From the NCBI RefSeq assembly GCF_008253865.1, contig NZ_CP042331.1, forward strand, positions 3,444,001-3,508,000: 64,000 nt of DNA, in the 5' to 3' direction. This document shows positions 17,696 to 25,958 of this stretch, one piece after another. The notes under the pieces were generated by a model that ran no database searches, was not told the DNA's origin, and saw only the letters and a program-made list of their open reading frames with translations. The DNA comes from Bosea sp. F3-2. Its GTDB lineage: Bacteria > Pseudomonadota > Alphaproteobacteria > Rhizobiales > Beijerinckiaceae. Each line of letters opens with the position of its first letter. Positions within the stretch are counted from its first letter, which is position 1. The translations under genes were made by a program, and so were the position numbers.

Positions 17696-19126
17696 ATGGC
17701 GCATGAGCTCGAATTCTACATCGATGGCCAGTGGGTAAAGCCCTCCGGCAGCCGCACGCTCGGTGTGGTCGACCCGTCCAACGAAGAGGTCTTCGCCACC
17801 ATCGCGCTCGGCGAGCAGGCTGATGTCGACAAGGCCGTCGCTGCGGCACGCGCCGCCTTCCCGGCCTTCGCCGCGACCTCCAAGGCCGAGCGCCTCGCGC
17901 TGATGCGCCGCCTCGCCGAGGCCTACAAGAAGCGCTACGACGCCATCGCCGACATCCTGTCGCGCGAAATGGGCGCACCGAAGGAGCTGGCGCACCGGGC
18001 GCAGGCCGCGATGGGCACAGCGCATCTCGCCAAGATGATCGAGACGCTCGAGAATTTCGAGTTCGAGGAGCTGCGCGGCACCACCCTGATCGCCAAGGAG
18101 CCGATCGGCGTCGTCGGCATGATCACGCCGTGGAACTGGCCGCTCAATCAGATCATGTGCAAGGTCGCCCCTGCCCTCGCCGCCGGCTGCACTATGGTGC
18201 TGAAGCCCTCCGAGATTGCGCCGCTCAACGCGCTGATCTTCGCGGAAGCGATGGACGAGGCCGGCGTGCCGAAGGGCGTGTTCAACCTCGTCAACGGCGA
18301 CGGGCCGACGGTGGGCGAGGCGATCTCGCGCCATCCGGGCGTCGACATGGTCTCCTTCACCGGCTCGACGCGGGCCGGCATCCTCGTCGCCAAGGCGGCG
18401 GCGGATACCGTCAAACGCGTGCATCAGGAGCTCGGCGGCAAGTCCGCCAACATCATCCTCGACGATGCCGATTTGAAGAAGTCGGTGAAGCTCGGCGTCG
18501 AGAGCGTGATGCGCAACTCCGGCCAGTCCTGCAACGCGCCGACCCGGATGTTCGTGCCGGAGAAGCTGCATGAGGAAGCCCTCGCCATCGCCAAGCAGGT
18601 GGCCGAGCCGCTCAAGGTCGGCGCTCCCTCGGCGGACGGCGTGTTCCTCGGCCCGGTCGTCAGCGAGGCCCAGTACGAGAAGGTGCAGCGTCTGATCGAG
18701 GCCGGCATCAAGGAAGGCGCGACGCTGGTCACCGGCGGCCCCGGCCGTCCGGAAGGGCTGAACCGCGGCTACTATGTCCGCCCGACGGTCTTCGGCGGCG
18801 TCACCGACGAGATGACCATCGCCCGCGAGGAGATCTTCGGCCCGGTGCTCTCGATCCTGCCTTACAAGAGCGATGACGAGGTGGTGGAGCGCGCCAACGA
18901 CACGCCCTACGGCCTGGCTTCCTACGTCCAGTCCGGCTCGCAGGAACGCGCCCGCAAGGTCGCGGCGCAGATGCGCTCGGGCAATGTCTACATCAACTAC
19001 CCGGCCTGGGACGCGGGCGCGCCCTTCGGCGGCTACAAGCAGTCCGGCAACGGCCGCGAATACGCTGCTTTCGGCCTTGAGGAGTTCCTCGAGATCAAGG
19101 GCACGGTCGGCTACGCCGCAGCCTGA
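17696..19126 (+). CDS. Aldehyde dehydrogenase family protein
   Basis: A 476-residue NAD(P)-dependent aldehyde dehydrogenase. Glu245 in ELGGKSANIILDDAD and catalytic Cys279 in NSGQSCNAP have the standard 34-residue spacing; MITPWNWPLNQ forms the cofactor-binding segment. ATG 17696 is chosen because GGCAGGAGACC lies upstream; an in-frame ATG 30 bases earlier adds a non-conserved extension. Substrate unknown. It is followed by a strong terminator, so it appears to be a single-gene transcript. Confidence 0.92.
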   Translation: MAHELEFYIDGQWVKPSGSRTLGVVDPSNEEVFATIALGEQADVDKAVAAARAAFPAFAATSKAERLALMRRLAEAYKKRYDAIADILSREMGAPKELAHRAQAAMGTAHLAKMIETLENFEFEELRGTTLIAKEPIGVVGMITPWNWPLNQIMCKVAPALAAGCTMVLKPSEIAPLNALIFAEAMDEAGVPKGVFNLVNGDGPTVGEAISRHPGVDMVSFTGSTRAGILVAKAAADTVKRVHQELGGKSANIILDDADLKKSVKLGVESVMRNSGQSCNAPTRMFVPEKLHEEALAIAKQVAEPLKVGAPSADGVFLGPVVSEAQYEKVQRLIEAGIKEGATLVTGGPGRPEGLNRGYYVRPTVFGGVTDEMTIAREEIFGPVLSILPYKSDDEVVERANDTPYGLASYVQSGSQERARKVAAQMRSGNVYINYPAWDAGAPFGGYKQSGNGREYAAFGLEEFLEIKGTVGYAAA

Positions 19127-19150
19127 TCGGACAGCCATCTGACGAAAGCG

Positions 19151-19187
19151 AGGCCCGGTGGACTGAAAGCCACCGGGCCTTCATCTT
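19151..19187 (+). terminator. Rho-independent-type terminator
   Basis: AGGCCCGGTGG pairs with CCACCGGGCCT around an eight-base loop, followed by TCATCTT. It begins 25 bases after the aldehyde dehydrogenase stop and precedes the aldo/keto reductase start. Confidence 0.8.
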
Positions 19188-19218
19188 ATCGACCATTCAA
19201 TCGATTGAGAGGCAGGCC

Positions 19219-20241
19219 ATGGTCAATCCGAACCGCTATGACGCGATGCGCTACAATCGCTGCGGCCGCAGCGGGCTGCAGCTGCCGGCGCTCTCGCTCG
19301 GCCTCTGGCAGAACTTCGGCGAGACCGGCAGCCACGCCAACATGCGTGAGATCTGCCGCACCGCCTTCGACCTCGGCATCACCCATTTCGACCTCGCCAA
19401 TAATTACGGGCCACCGCCCGGCTCGGCCGAGACCGCCTTCGGCGAGATCCTGCAACAGGACTTTGCCGGCTATCGCGACGAACTCGTCATCTCGACCAAG
19501 GCCGGCTACCGGATGTGGCCCGGCCCCTATGGCGAATGGGGCAGCCGCAAATACCTGATCTCCAGCCTCGACCAGAGCCTGAAGCGGATGAAGCTCGACT
19601 ATGTCGACATCTTCTATTCCCATCGCTTCGACCCGAACACGCCGCTGGAGGAGACGATGGGCGCGCTCGACGCCATCGTCCGTCAGGGCAAGGCGCTCTA
19701 TGTCGGCCTCTCCTCCTACAATTCGAAGCGCACCCAGGAGGCCGTCGCGATCCTGCGCCGGCTGGGCACACCCTGCCTGATCCACCAGCCGAGCTATTCG
19801 ATGCTCAATCGCTGGATCGAGCAGGACGGGCTGCTCGACACGCTCGATGCCGAGGGCATCGGTTCGATCGTGTTCTCGCCGCTGGCGCAGGGCATGCTGA
19901 CGGACAAGTACCTCAAGGGCGTGCCGGCCGGCAGCCGCGCCGACAAGAAGGCGCCGTCCTTCCGCGAGGGCTTCCTCAGCGAGGACAACATCAAGCACAT
20001 CGCGGCGCTGAACGAGATCGCCAAGGCACGTGGCCAGAGCCTCGCCCAGATGGCGATTTCCTGGGTGCTGCGCGGCGGACGGGTCACCTCGGCCTTGATC
20101 GGCGCGAGCCGGCCGGAACAGGTGATGGATTGCGTCGCGGCGCTGCAGAATCCGGAATTTTCGGCTGAGGAGCTGGCCGCCATCGACAGGCACGCCGTCG
20201 AGGGCGGCATCAACATCTGGGCGGCGTCAGCGGAGCGGTAA
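19219..20241 (+). CDS. Aldo/keto reductase, YghZ/glyceraldehyde-3-phosphate reductase type
   Basis: A 340-residue NADPH-dependent aldo/keto reductase of the AKR14-like branch. The catalytic tetrad is visible as Asp58, Tyr63, Lys94 and His135 (FDLANNYG, STKAGYR, YSHRFD). The branch-typical WPGPYGEWGSRKYL insert is characteristic of L-glyceraldehyde 3-phosphate reductases such as E. coli YghZ, which detoxify aldehydes including methylglyoxal. Upstream is the terminator of the aldehyde dehydrogenase, so it needs its own promoter, which I could not pick out. Confidence 0.9.
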   Translation: MVNPNRYDAMRYNRCGRSGLQLPALSLGLWQNFGETGSHANMREICRTAFDLGITHFDLANNYGPPPGSAETAFGEILQQDFAGYRDELVISTKAGYRMWPGPYGEWGSRKYLISSLDQSLKRMKLDYVDIFYSHRFDPNTPLEETMGALDAIVRQGKALYVGLSSYNSKRTQEAVAILRRLGTPCLIHQPSYSMLNRWIEQDGLLDTLDAEGIGSIVFSPLAQGMLTDKYLKGVPAGSRADKKAPSFREGFLSEDNIKHIAALNEIAKARGQSLAQMAISWVLRGGRVTSALIGASRPEQVMDCVAALQNPEFSAEELAAIDRHAVEGGINIWAASAER

Positions 20242-20253
20242 GTTATCCTTCGC

Positions 20254-20399
20254 CGTCATTCCGGGGCGGGCCACAGGCCCGAGCCCGGAACCCATGAACA
20301 CCGCGCGAACAGGATGAAGCGTTTCCCGACGCCGCTTAGCGAAACGTGACAGTGTTCATGGGTTCCGGGCTCATCGCTGCGCGATGCCCCGGAATGACG
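20254..20399. repeat. CGTCAT/ATGACG palindromic element
   Basis: Outer arms CGTCATTCCGGGGC and GCCCCGGAATGACG, second pair CCCGGAACCCATGAACAC and its complement at 20353-20370. It fills the gap between the convergent aldo/keto reductase and Lrp-type genes. Confidence 0.75.
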
Positions 20400-20428
20400 G
20401 TTTGGTTCCGCCGCAAACGCGTGACCGC

Positions 20429-20917
20429 TCAATCCTCCTCCGCCACCGCCGCGATCGGCAGGGCGCTGGAGCGCTTCACCTGCCCGAGCGCGAAGCTCGA
20501 CTCGATCGAAGCGACGCCGTCGAGGCGAGTGAGCTTGTCCTTGAGGAAGCGCTCATAGGCCGGCAGGTCGCGCACGACGATGCGCAGGAGATAGTCGCGC
20601 TGGCCGGTCATCAGATAGCAATCGACGACCTCGGGCCAGCGCGCCACGGCCTGCGAGAAGCGGTCGAGCTCGTCCTCGCGCTGGCGCTCCAGCTTGATCG
20701 AAACGAAGACGCTGATCGGCAGCCCGACTTTGGTCTGGTCGATGATCGCAGCATAGCCAGTGATGACGCCCGCCTCCTCCAGCATGCGGATGCGGCGCGC
20801 GCAGGGCGAGGCCGACAGCCCGATCCGGTGGGCGAGGTCCTGCACCGAGAGGCGCGAATTGATCTGCAGTTCCGCAATGATCTTGCGGTCGAGCGCATCG
20901 AGGCGCAGGCGTGCCAT
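20429..20917 (-). CDS. Lrp/AsnC-family regulator
   Basis: A 162-residue feast/famine regulator. The HTH is in the first 60 residues (LDALDRKIIAELQINSRLSV and the following recognition helix), with an RAM ligand-binding domain from about 70 to 150 (YLMTGQRDYLLRIVVRDL). It is divergent from the MocR-type regulator, 151 bp away. The target is unknown; the adjacent MocR gene or itself are possible. Confidence 0.9.
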   Translation of the reverse strand: MARLRLDALDRKIIAELQINSRLSVQDLAHRIGLSASPCARRIRMLEEAGVITGYAAIIDQTKVGLPISVFVSIKLERQREDELDRFSQAVARWPEVVDCYLMTGQRDYLLRIVVRDLPAYERFLKDKLTRLDGVASIESSFALGQVKRSSALPIAAVAEED

Positions 20918-21068
20918 TCCCTGTCTCCGGCTCCGGCTGACATGGCTCTTTTACAGGAGTGACAGCTCGCCACCATCCGCATCGCCGCGAAGGAGGGCGA
21001 CAGCCGCGGCATGCCACTGGCGCAGATGGGCCGTCCGCGCTATGCGATGCCTACAATCGCGGGAATGT

Positions 21069-22487
21069 ATGGAATTGGCTCAGGCGAAGGCCGACAGCGA
21101 CGAAGCGCTCCACTGGGTCGGCCGGCTCGATCCGGCGGCGGGGCCGCGCTATCTGCAGATCGTCGCGCAGCTTGAGCAGGCCGTCACTGAGGGGCTTCTC
21201 CGGCCCGGCGACAAGCTGCCGCCGCAGCGCCGGCTGGCGGAGCATTTCGCGGTCGATCTCACCACGGTGACGCGCGCCTTCGGCGAGGCTCGCGAACGCG
21301 GGCTGATCGACGCGGTGACGGGGCGCGGCTCCTTCATCTCGGCGCGGCAGGAGCAGGAAGGGCCGCCGCTCGATCTCAGCATGACCATCCCACCGGCGCC
21401 GAAGGGTTTGCGGCTGGGCGAGCTGATGCAGCGCGGCATCGCCGAGATTCTGGCGCGCAGTGATGCCGACCAGCTGATGAACTACCATGGCGGGGCAGGC
21501 TCGCTCGCCGAACGCGCCGCCGGAGCGGCCTGGCTCGCGCCGCTATTGGGCGCGCTTCCGCCTGACCGCATCGCGGTGGTGCCGGGTGCCCAGACCGGCC
21601 TCAACGCCCTGCTCTCGCTGCTGGCCCGGCCCGGCGAGCCGATCCTGATGGAGCCCCTCGCCTATCCCGGCCTGATCGATGCCGCCCGTCAGCGTCGGCT
21701 CGCCATGGTGCCGGTCGCAAGCGACGCCGACGGGCCGCTCCCGGACGCCCTCGACGAGGCTGCCGGCCGACATGGCGCCAGGCTGTTCGCGCTGACGCCG
21801 ACGTTGCAGAACCCGACCTGCGTCACCCTGCCCGAACGGCGCCGGCAGGACCTCGTCGCGGTCGCCCGCCGACGCGACATCACCCTGATCGAGGACGATC
21901 CCTACAGCCTGCTCGCCGGCGATGCCCCCGCACCGCTCGCTGCGCTGGCGCCCGAGCGGACATGGCATGTCGCGACCTTGTCGAAGGTTCTGACGCCCGG
22001 CCTGCGCACGGCCTTCGTCGTCATGCCGGAGGGAGCCGACAGCACTGCGTTCCTCGCCGCCCTGCGCGCGACGGCCCTGATGCCGGCGCCGCTGATGACG
22101 GCGCTCGCTGCGCACTGGATCAGGATCGGCGCGGCCAAGGATCTGCTGGAAGGCGTGCGGCGCGAGGCGGCCGAACGGCAGCTGCTGGCGAAGGAAATCC
22201 TGCCCGAAACGATGCAGGGCCATCCGCATGCCCTGCATGTCTGGCAACCCCTGCCTGCGCATTGGGAGCGCAGCAGCCTGATCGAGCGCGCCCGCGTCGC
22301 GGGGCTCGGCGTCATGGCGGCCGACGCCTTCAGCACGGGCGGCGCGGCGCCGGACGCAATCCGGATCGCGCTCGGAGCGATCCCGGAGCGGGCGAGGCTC
22401 GCCGAGGCGCTCGGCCTCCTCGCCGGGCTGATCCGCGGCGATGCGCGAGAGACGGATCCGATCAGGTTGAATCAACCTGATCGGTGA
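21069..22487 (+). CDS. MocR-type regulator: GntR HTH fused to PLP aminotransferase domain
   Basis: A 472-residue PdxR/MocR-like protein. A GntR winged HTH occupies about 20-90 (QLEQAVTEGLLRPGDKLPPQ, RRLAEHFAVDLTTVTRAFGE), then an aminotransferase class I/II fold from about 120, with the PLP Lys306 in ATLSKVLTPG. ATG 21069 is the only start giving a family-like N-terminus, although its ribosome-binding site is weak. The last dozen codons and the stop lie within a copy of a repeat found elsewhere in the window (22452-22510), so the C-terminus PIRLNQPDR is repeat-derived. Members regulate vitamin B6, GABA or taurine genes; the target here is unknown. Confidence 0.88.
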   Translation: MELAQAKADSDEALHWVGRLDPAAGPRYLQIVAQLEQAVTEGLLRPGDKLPPQRRLAEHFAVDLTTVTRAFGEARERGLIDAVTGRGSFISARQEQEGPPLDLSMTIPPAPKGLRLGELMQRGIAEILARSDADQLMNYHGGAGSLAERAAGAAWLAPLLGALPPDRIAVVPGAQTGLNALLSLLARPGEPILMEPLAYPGLIDAARQRRLAMVPVASDADGPLPDALDEAAGRHGARLFALTPTLQNPTCVTLPERRRQDLVAVARRRDITLIEDDPYSLLAGDAPAPLAALAPERTWHVATLSKVLTPGLRTAFVVMPEGADSTAFLAALRATALMPAPLMTALAAHWIRIGAAKDLLEGVRREAAERQLLAKEILPETMQGHPHALHVWQPLPAHWERSSLIERARVAGLGVMAADAFSTGGAAPDAIRIALGAIPERARLAEALGLLAGLIRGDARETDPIRLNQPDR

Positions 22488-22510
22488 ATCCGTCTCTAAA
22501 CTTAAGTGAG
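22452..22510 (-). repeat. Partial copy of the 116-bp repeat overlapping a coding end
   Basis: About 59 bases matching, in reverse orientation, the second half of the elements at 37518-37633 and 39369-39484. It includes the hairpin CGATCAGGTTG/CAACCTGATCG and CTCTAAACTTAAGTGA. It supplies the last codons and stop of the MocR-type gene. Confidence 0.8.
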
Positions 22511-22524
22511 AGCACGCGGCCAGC

Positions 22525-22932
22525 TCAACTCGAGGCGGCCGGCTTTTCCTGCGGCGTCGGGCGGGCGAGCCGACCTTCTTCCGCCTTGTGGAAGAATTGC
22601 GAGGCGACGAGCCAGCCCTTCAGCGGCTGAAGCGGTGGAATGCAGGTCAGCAGGATCAGCGGCAGCGTCGTGACCAGATGCACCCAGGTCGGCGGGTTGT
22701 AGGTCAGCTCCAGCCAGAGCGGGAAGGCTGCGGCCGGGATGCAGACGAACATCATCACGAAGAAGGCCGGTCCATCGGCGGGATCCGCGAAGGAATAATC
22801 CAGCCCACAGACCTCGCATTTCGGCTTCAGCTTCAGGAAGCTCTCGAACATCTTGCCCTGCCCGCAGCGCGGGCAGCGGCCGCGCAGGCCGGTCTGGAGC
22901 GGAGAGAGTGGCGGCCAGTGCTCGCCGGACAT
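22525..22932 (-). CDS. DUF983 family membrane protein
   Basis: A 135-residue protein of the DUF983 family. It begins with a zinc-ribbon-like pair, CPRCGQG near residue 19 and CEVCG near 39, followed by two membrane helices (AFFVMMFVCIPAAAFPLWL and VHLVTTLPLILLTCI). The C-terminal tail is hydrophilic. Members are common in alphaproteobacteria and often lie near cytochrome oxidase genes; the function is not known. It is convergent with the MocR-type gene, and its upstream region holds a palindrome at 22989-23018. Confidence 0.88.
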   Translation of the reverse strand: MSGEHWPPLSPLQTGLRGRCPRCGQGKMFESFLKLKPKCEVCGLDYSFADPADGPAFFVMMFVCIPAAAFPLWLELTYNPPTWVHLVTTLPLILLTCIPPLQPLKGWLVASQFFHKAEEGRLARPTPQEKPAASS

Positions 22933-22988
22933 GAATGATCTCCTCGGGACGGCGCCGTTCGATCGGCGTCGCCCCTCAGATCATCCTC

Positions 22989-23018
22989 GATGCAGACAAT
23001 GTCAATATTGTATGCATC
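22989..23018. promoter_or_regulatory. Palindrome with ATTGTATGC half-site upstream of DUF983
   Basis: GATGCAGACAAT and ATTGTATGCATC pair with a single mismatch around six bases. It lies 57 bases before the DUF983 start, in an AT-rich patch, and shares ATTGTATGC with the GntR/FCD regulator gap at 48731-48739. It looks like a transcription-factor site; the factor is unknown. Confidence 0.5.
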
Positions 23019-23054
23019 TTAGCTGGCTGCCTGCGCGGATCGGCCGCGGGCGCC

Positions 23055-24452
23055 TCAGATGTGCAGCGCGTGCCCCAGCGCCTTCATCGCGGCCTCCGGG
23101 AAGGCCTCGCCGAGCGTCGGATGGGCGTGGATCGTGCCGGCGATGTCCTGCAGTGTCGCGCCCATCTCGATGGCGAGCCCAAAGGCGGCGGACAACTCCG
23201 AAACGCCCTGCCCCACCGCCTGGATGCCCAGCACCAGCTCACTGCCGGCCTGCGCGACGACGCGCACGAAGCCAGCCTCGCCGTGGCGTGTCATGGCCCG
23301 GCCATTGGCGGCGAAGGGGAACTGGCCGATCTTCAGCTCATGGCCGGCACGCTTCGCCTCCTCGGGCGAGAGACCGACCGAGACGATCTCAGGATCGGTG
23401 AAGCAGATCGCCGCGATGCCGCGCTTATCCCAGGCCCGCGGCAGTCCGGCGACGATCTCTGCCACCATCTCGCCCTGCGCCATGGCGCGATGCGCCAGCA
23501 TCGGTTCGCCGGTGACGTCGCCAATGGCATAGATGCCGCGCATCGACGTCTCGCAGCGCTCGCCGATGCGGATGAAACGGCCGTCCATATCGAGGACGAG
23601 GTTCTCGAGGCCGAGATCCTCGGTGACGGGCTTGCGCCCGACCGTGACCAGAACCTTATCAGCAGGTAGGCTGCGCTCGGAGCCATCAGCCGTCTCGATC
23701 CGTAAGCCGTCGCCCTTGGCCGTCGGGCCAAGCGCCTTGGCCCCGGTCAAAACCTCGACGCCGAGCGCGGTCAGGCGCTTCGAGACCGGGCCGGTGAGTT
23801 CAGTATCGTAGAGCGGCAGGATGCGCTCCAGCGCCTCCACCACCGTGACCTTGCTGCCCATCCTGGCAAAGGCGATACCCAGCTCCAGCCCGATATAGCC
23901 GCCGCCGACCACGACGAGGCGCTTCGGCAGCTCGGTCAGCGCCAGCGCGCCGGTCGAGGAGATGACGTTGCCGCCGAAGGGCAGGAAGGGCAGTTCGACC
24001 GGGGCCGAGCCGGTGGCGATAACGATAGCCTCGGCATGAATCGTCTTCGGTCCGGTCTCGGTCTCGACCACGACCGTCTTGCCGTCGCGGAAACGGGCGC
24101 GGCCATGGACGATCTTGACCTTGGCCTTGCGCAGCAGCGCCGCGACGCCGTTGTTGAGGCGCTGGACGATGCCGTCCTTCCAGGTCACGGCCTGCTTCAG
24201 GTCGAGCTTCGGCTCAGCGACCGTCAGGCCGAAGGGCGTCTTGCCGGCGGCGGCCTCGGCCGCCTTCTCGAACTCCTCGGCGACATGGATCATCGCCTTG
24301 GAGGGGATGCAGCCGACATTGAGGCAGCTGCCGCCGAGCTTGGTGCTTTCGACGATGACGGTATCGATGCCGAGCTGGCCGGCGCGGATGGCGCAGACAT
24401 AGCCGCCGGGGCCGGCACCGATGACGAGGAGCTTGCAGGTGATCTCGGTCAT
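23055..24452 (-). CDS. lpdA: Dihydrolipoyl dehydrogenase (E3)
   Basis: A 465-residue FAD enzyme that reoxidises the lipoyl arm of 2-oxoacid dehydrogenase complexes. FAD-binding GAGPGG is at 12-17, the redox disulfide is Cys43/Cys48 in GGSCLNVGCIPS, the NAD-binding GGGYIGLE follows near 185, and the C-terminal HAHPTLGE contains the active-site His-Glu pair. The start at 24452 gives the standard N-terminus; codons further upstream read into a palindromic repeat. It is the last gene of the bkd operon, separated from E2 by that repeat, so it is probably the dedicated E3. Confidence 0.95.
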   Translation of the reverse strand: MTEITCKLLVIGAGPGGYVCAIRAGQLGIDTVIVESTKLGGSCLNVGCIPSKAMIHVAEEFEKAAEAAAGKTPFGLTVAEPKLDLKQAVTWKDGIVQRLNNGVAALLRKAKVKIVHGRARFRDGKTVVVETETGPKTIHAEAIVIATGSAPVELPFLPFGGNVISSTGALALTELPKRLVVVGGGYIGLELGIAFARMGSKVTVVEALERILPLYDTELTGPVSKRLTALGVEVLTGAKALGPTAKGDGLRIETADGSERSLPADKVLVTVGRKPVTEDLGLENLVLDMDGRFIRIGERCETSMRGIYAIGDVTGEPMLAHRAMAQGEMVAEIVAGLPRAWDKRGIAAICFTDPEIVSVGLSPEEAKRAGHELKIGQFPFAANGRAMTRHGEAGFVRVVAQAGSELVLGIQAVGQGVSELSAAFGLAIEMGATLQDIAGTIHAHPTLGEAFPEAAMKALGHALHI

Positions 24453-24499
24453 GGCCGGTCTCCATCGTCCAGGCTTTCGCGATCGTCCGGGCCCTCGCT

Positions 24500-24598
24500 C
24501 GTCATTGCGAGGAGCGTCAGCGACGAAGCAATCCAGGGGGACTGGGTCGAAGCGTTCAGCCCAGTCCCCTGGATTGCTTCGCTGCGCTCGCAATGACG
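24500..24598. repeat. 100-bp palindromic element, GAAGCAATC type, copy 2
   Basis: Reverse-orientation copy of 17305-17404: begins CGTCATTGCGAGGAGCGTC and ends GCGCTCGCAATGACG with the same GAAGCAATC and CAGGGGGACTGGG inner arms. It lies between the E2 and E3 genes of one operon. Confidence 0.8.
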
Positions 24599-24635
24599 GC
24601 TGGCCGCATCACCTTCGATGACGATCCTCATCACG

Positions 24636-25958
24636 TCACAGATCCACGAAGAGCGTGGCCGGGTTCTCCAGCAGCTCCTTCAGCCGCTGCACGAAGACGG
24701 CGGCATCCCAGCCGTCGATGACGCGGTGGTCGAAGCTGGAGGACAGGTTCATCATCTTGCGCGGCACGAAGGTGGTGCCGTCCCAGACGGGCCGGACCAC
24801 CATCTTGTTGACGCCGACGATGGCGACTTCCGGATAGTTGATCACCGGCGTCGTCGCGATGCCGCCGAGCGCGCCGAGCGAGGTGATGGTGATGGTCGAG
24901 CCGGTCAGCTCGTCGCGGGTCGCGGTGCCGTCGCGGGCGCGCTCGGCAAGGCGATTGAGCTCGATGCCGCAGCCCCAGAGATCGCGCGCCTCGGCATGCT
25001 TCACCACCGGCACGATCAGTCCCGAGGGCGTCTGCGTCGCGATGCCGATATTGATCGCGGCATGCTGGCGGACGATGCCGGCCTCGTCGTCATAGAGCGC
25101 GTTGAGCGCCGGCTGCTCGGCGAGCGCCTTGACCATGGCGCGCATCAGGAAGGGCAAGAGCGTCAGCTTCGGCCGCTCCGGGGTCGGCTTCTTGTTGAGG
25201 GTGGCGCGCAGGTCCTCCAGCGGCGAGACATTGACCTCCTCGACGATGGTGATGTGCGGGATGCGCGACTTCGACAGCGCCATCTTCTCGGCGATGCGAC
25301 GGCGCAGACCGACGACCTTGATGTCGGTAACGGCATTCTTCTCAGCGAAACCAAGCCCACGCGCCGGCTCAGGCCCGCGCAGCAGGAAGGCGTCGATGTC
25401 GTCATGGGTGATGCGGCCGGCAGGGCCGGTACCCGGCACCTGGCGCAGATCGACGCCAGCCTCGCGGGCCTTGAGACGCACGGCCGGCGAAGCCAGCGGC
25501 TTCTCGCCCGGTGCGCGACGCTGGGCCGGAGCGGCACTGACGCGGTTCTGTGTCGCCGCGGGCTTCGGCGGCGGAGGCGCGGCAGGCTTGGCGGGAGCGG
25601 CCGGCACCGCGGGCTTCTCCGCCTTGGCCGGAGCGACAGGGGTTGCAGCCGCTTTCTCGGCCGGAGCTGCTTCCGTGGCTACAACCTCGGGCGCTTCGGC
25701 GGCAGCACCGCCCTCACCAGCTACCTTGAGCTTTACCAGGGCCGAGCCGATCGCGACGGTGTCGCCGACCTCCGCACCCACCCAGGTGACCTCGCCCTCG
25801 ACCGGCGAGGGAATCTCGACTGTCGCCTTGTCGGTCATCACGGCGGCGAGCAGATCGTCCTCGCGAACGATATCGCCGACCTTGACGTGCCACTCGACAA
25901 GCTCAGCCTCGGCAATGCCCTCGCCGACATCCGGCAGCTTGATGATGCGCTCGCCCAT
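24636..25958 (-). CDS. bkdB: Branched-chain 2-oxoacid dehydrogenase E2 (dihydrolipoyl acyltransferase)
   Basis: A 440-residue acyltransferase core of the Bkd complex. The N-terminal lipoyl domain has the lipoylated Lys44 in MTDKATVEI; an Ala/Pro linker follows (about 85-135), then the peripheral subunit-binding domain near 140-180 (SPAVRLKAREAG, GPAGRITHDDIDAFL), then the catalytic domain with FDHRVIDGWDAA, whose His and Asp are catalytic. ATG 25958 overlaps the E1-beta stop by one base (TGATG). Neighbours and sequence favour the branched-chain complex over pyruvate or 2-oxoglutarate dehydrogenase. Confidence 0.94.
   Translation of the reverse strand: MGERIIKLPDVGEGIAEAELVEWHVKVGDIVREDDLLAAVMTDKATVEIPSPVEGEVTWVGAEVGDTVAIGSALVKLKVAGEGGAAAEAPEVVATEAAPAEKAAATPVAPAKAEKPAVPAAPAKPAAPPPPKPAATQNRVSAAPAQRRAPGEKPLASPAVRLKAREAGVDLRQVPGTGPAGRITHDDIDAFLLRGPEPARGLGFAEKNAVTDIKVVGLRRRIAEKMALSKSRIPHITIVEEVNVSPLEDLRATLNKKPTPERPKLTLLPFLMRAMVKALAEQPALNALYDDEAGIVRQHAAINIGIATQTPSGLIVPVVKHAEARDLWGCGIELNRLAERARDGTATRDELTGSTITITSLGALGGIATTPVINYPEVAIVGVNKMVVRPVWDGTTFVPRKMMNLSSSFDHRVIDGWDAAVFVQRLKELLENPATLFVDL

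Noticed and set aside
22525..24600. DUF983 and lpd as one operon
   Set aside because: They share a strand, but the 122-bp gap contains a palindromic operator-like site and the genes are functionally unrelated; lpd belongs with bkd upstream.
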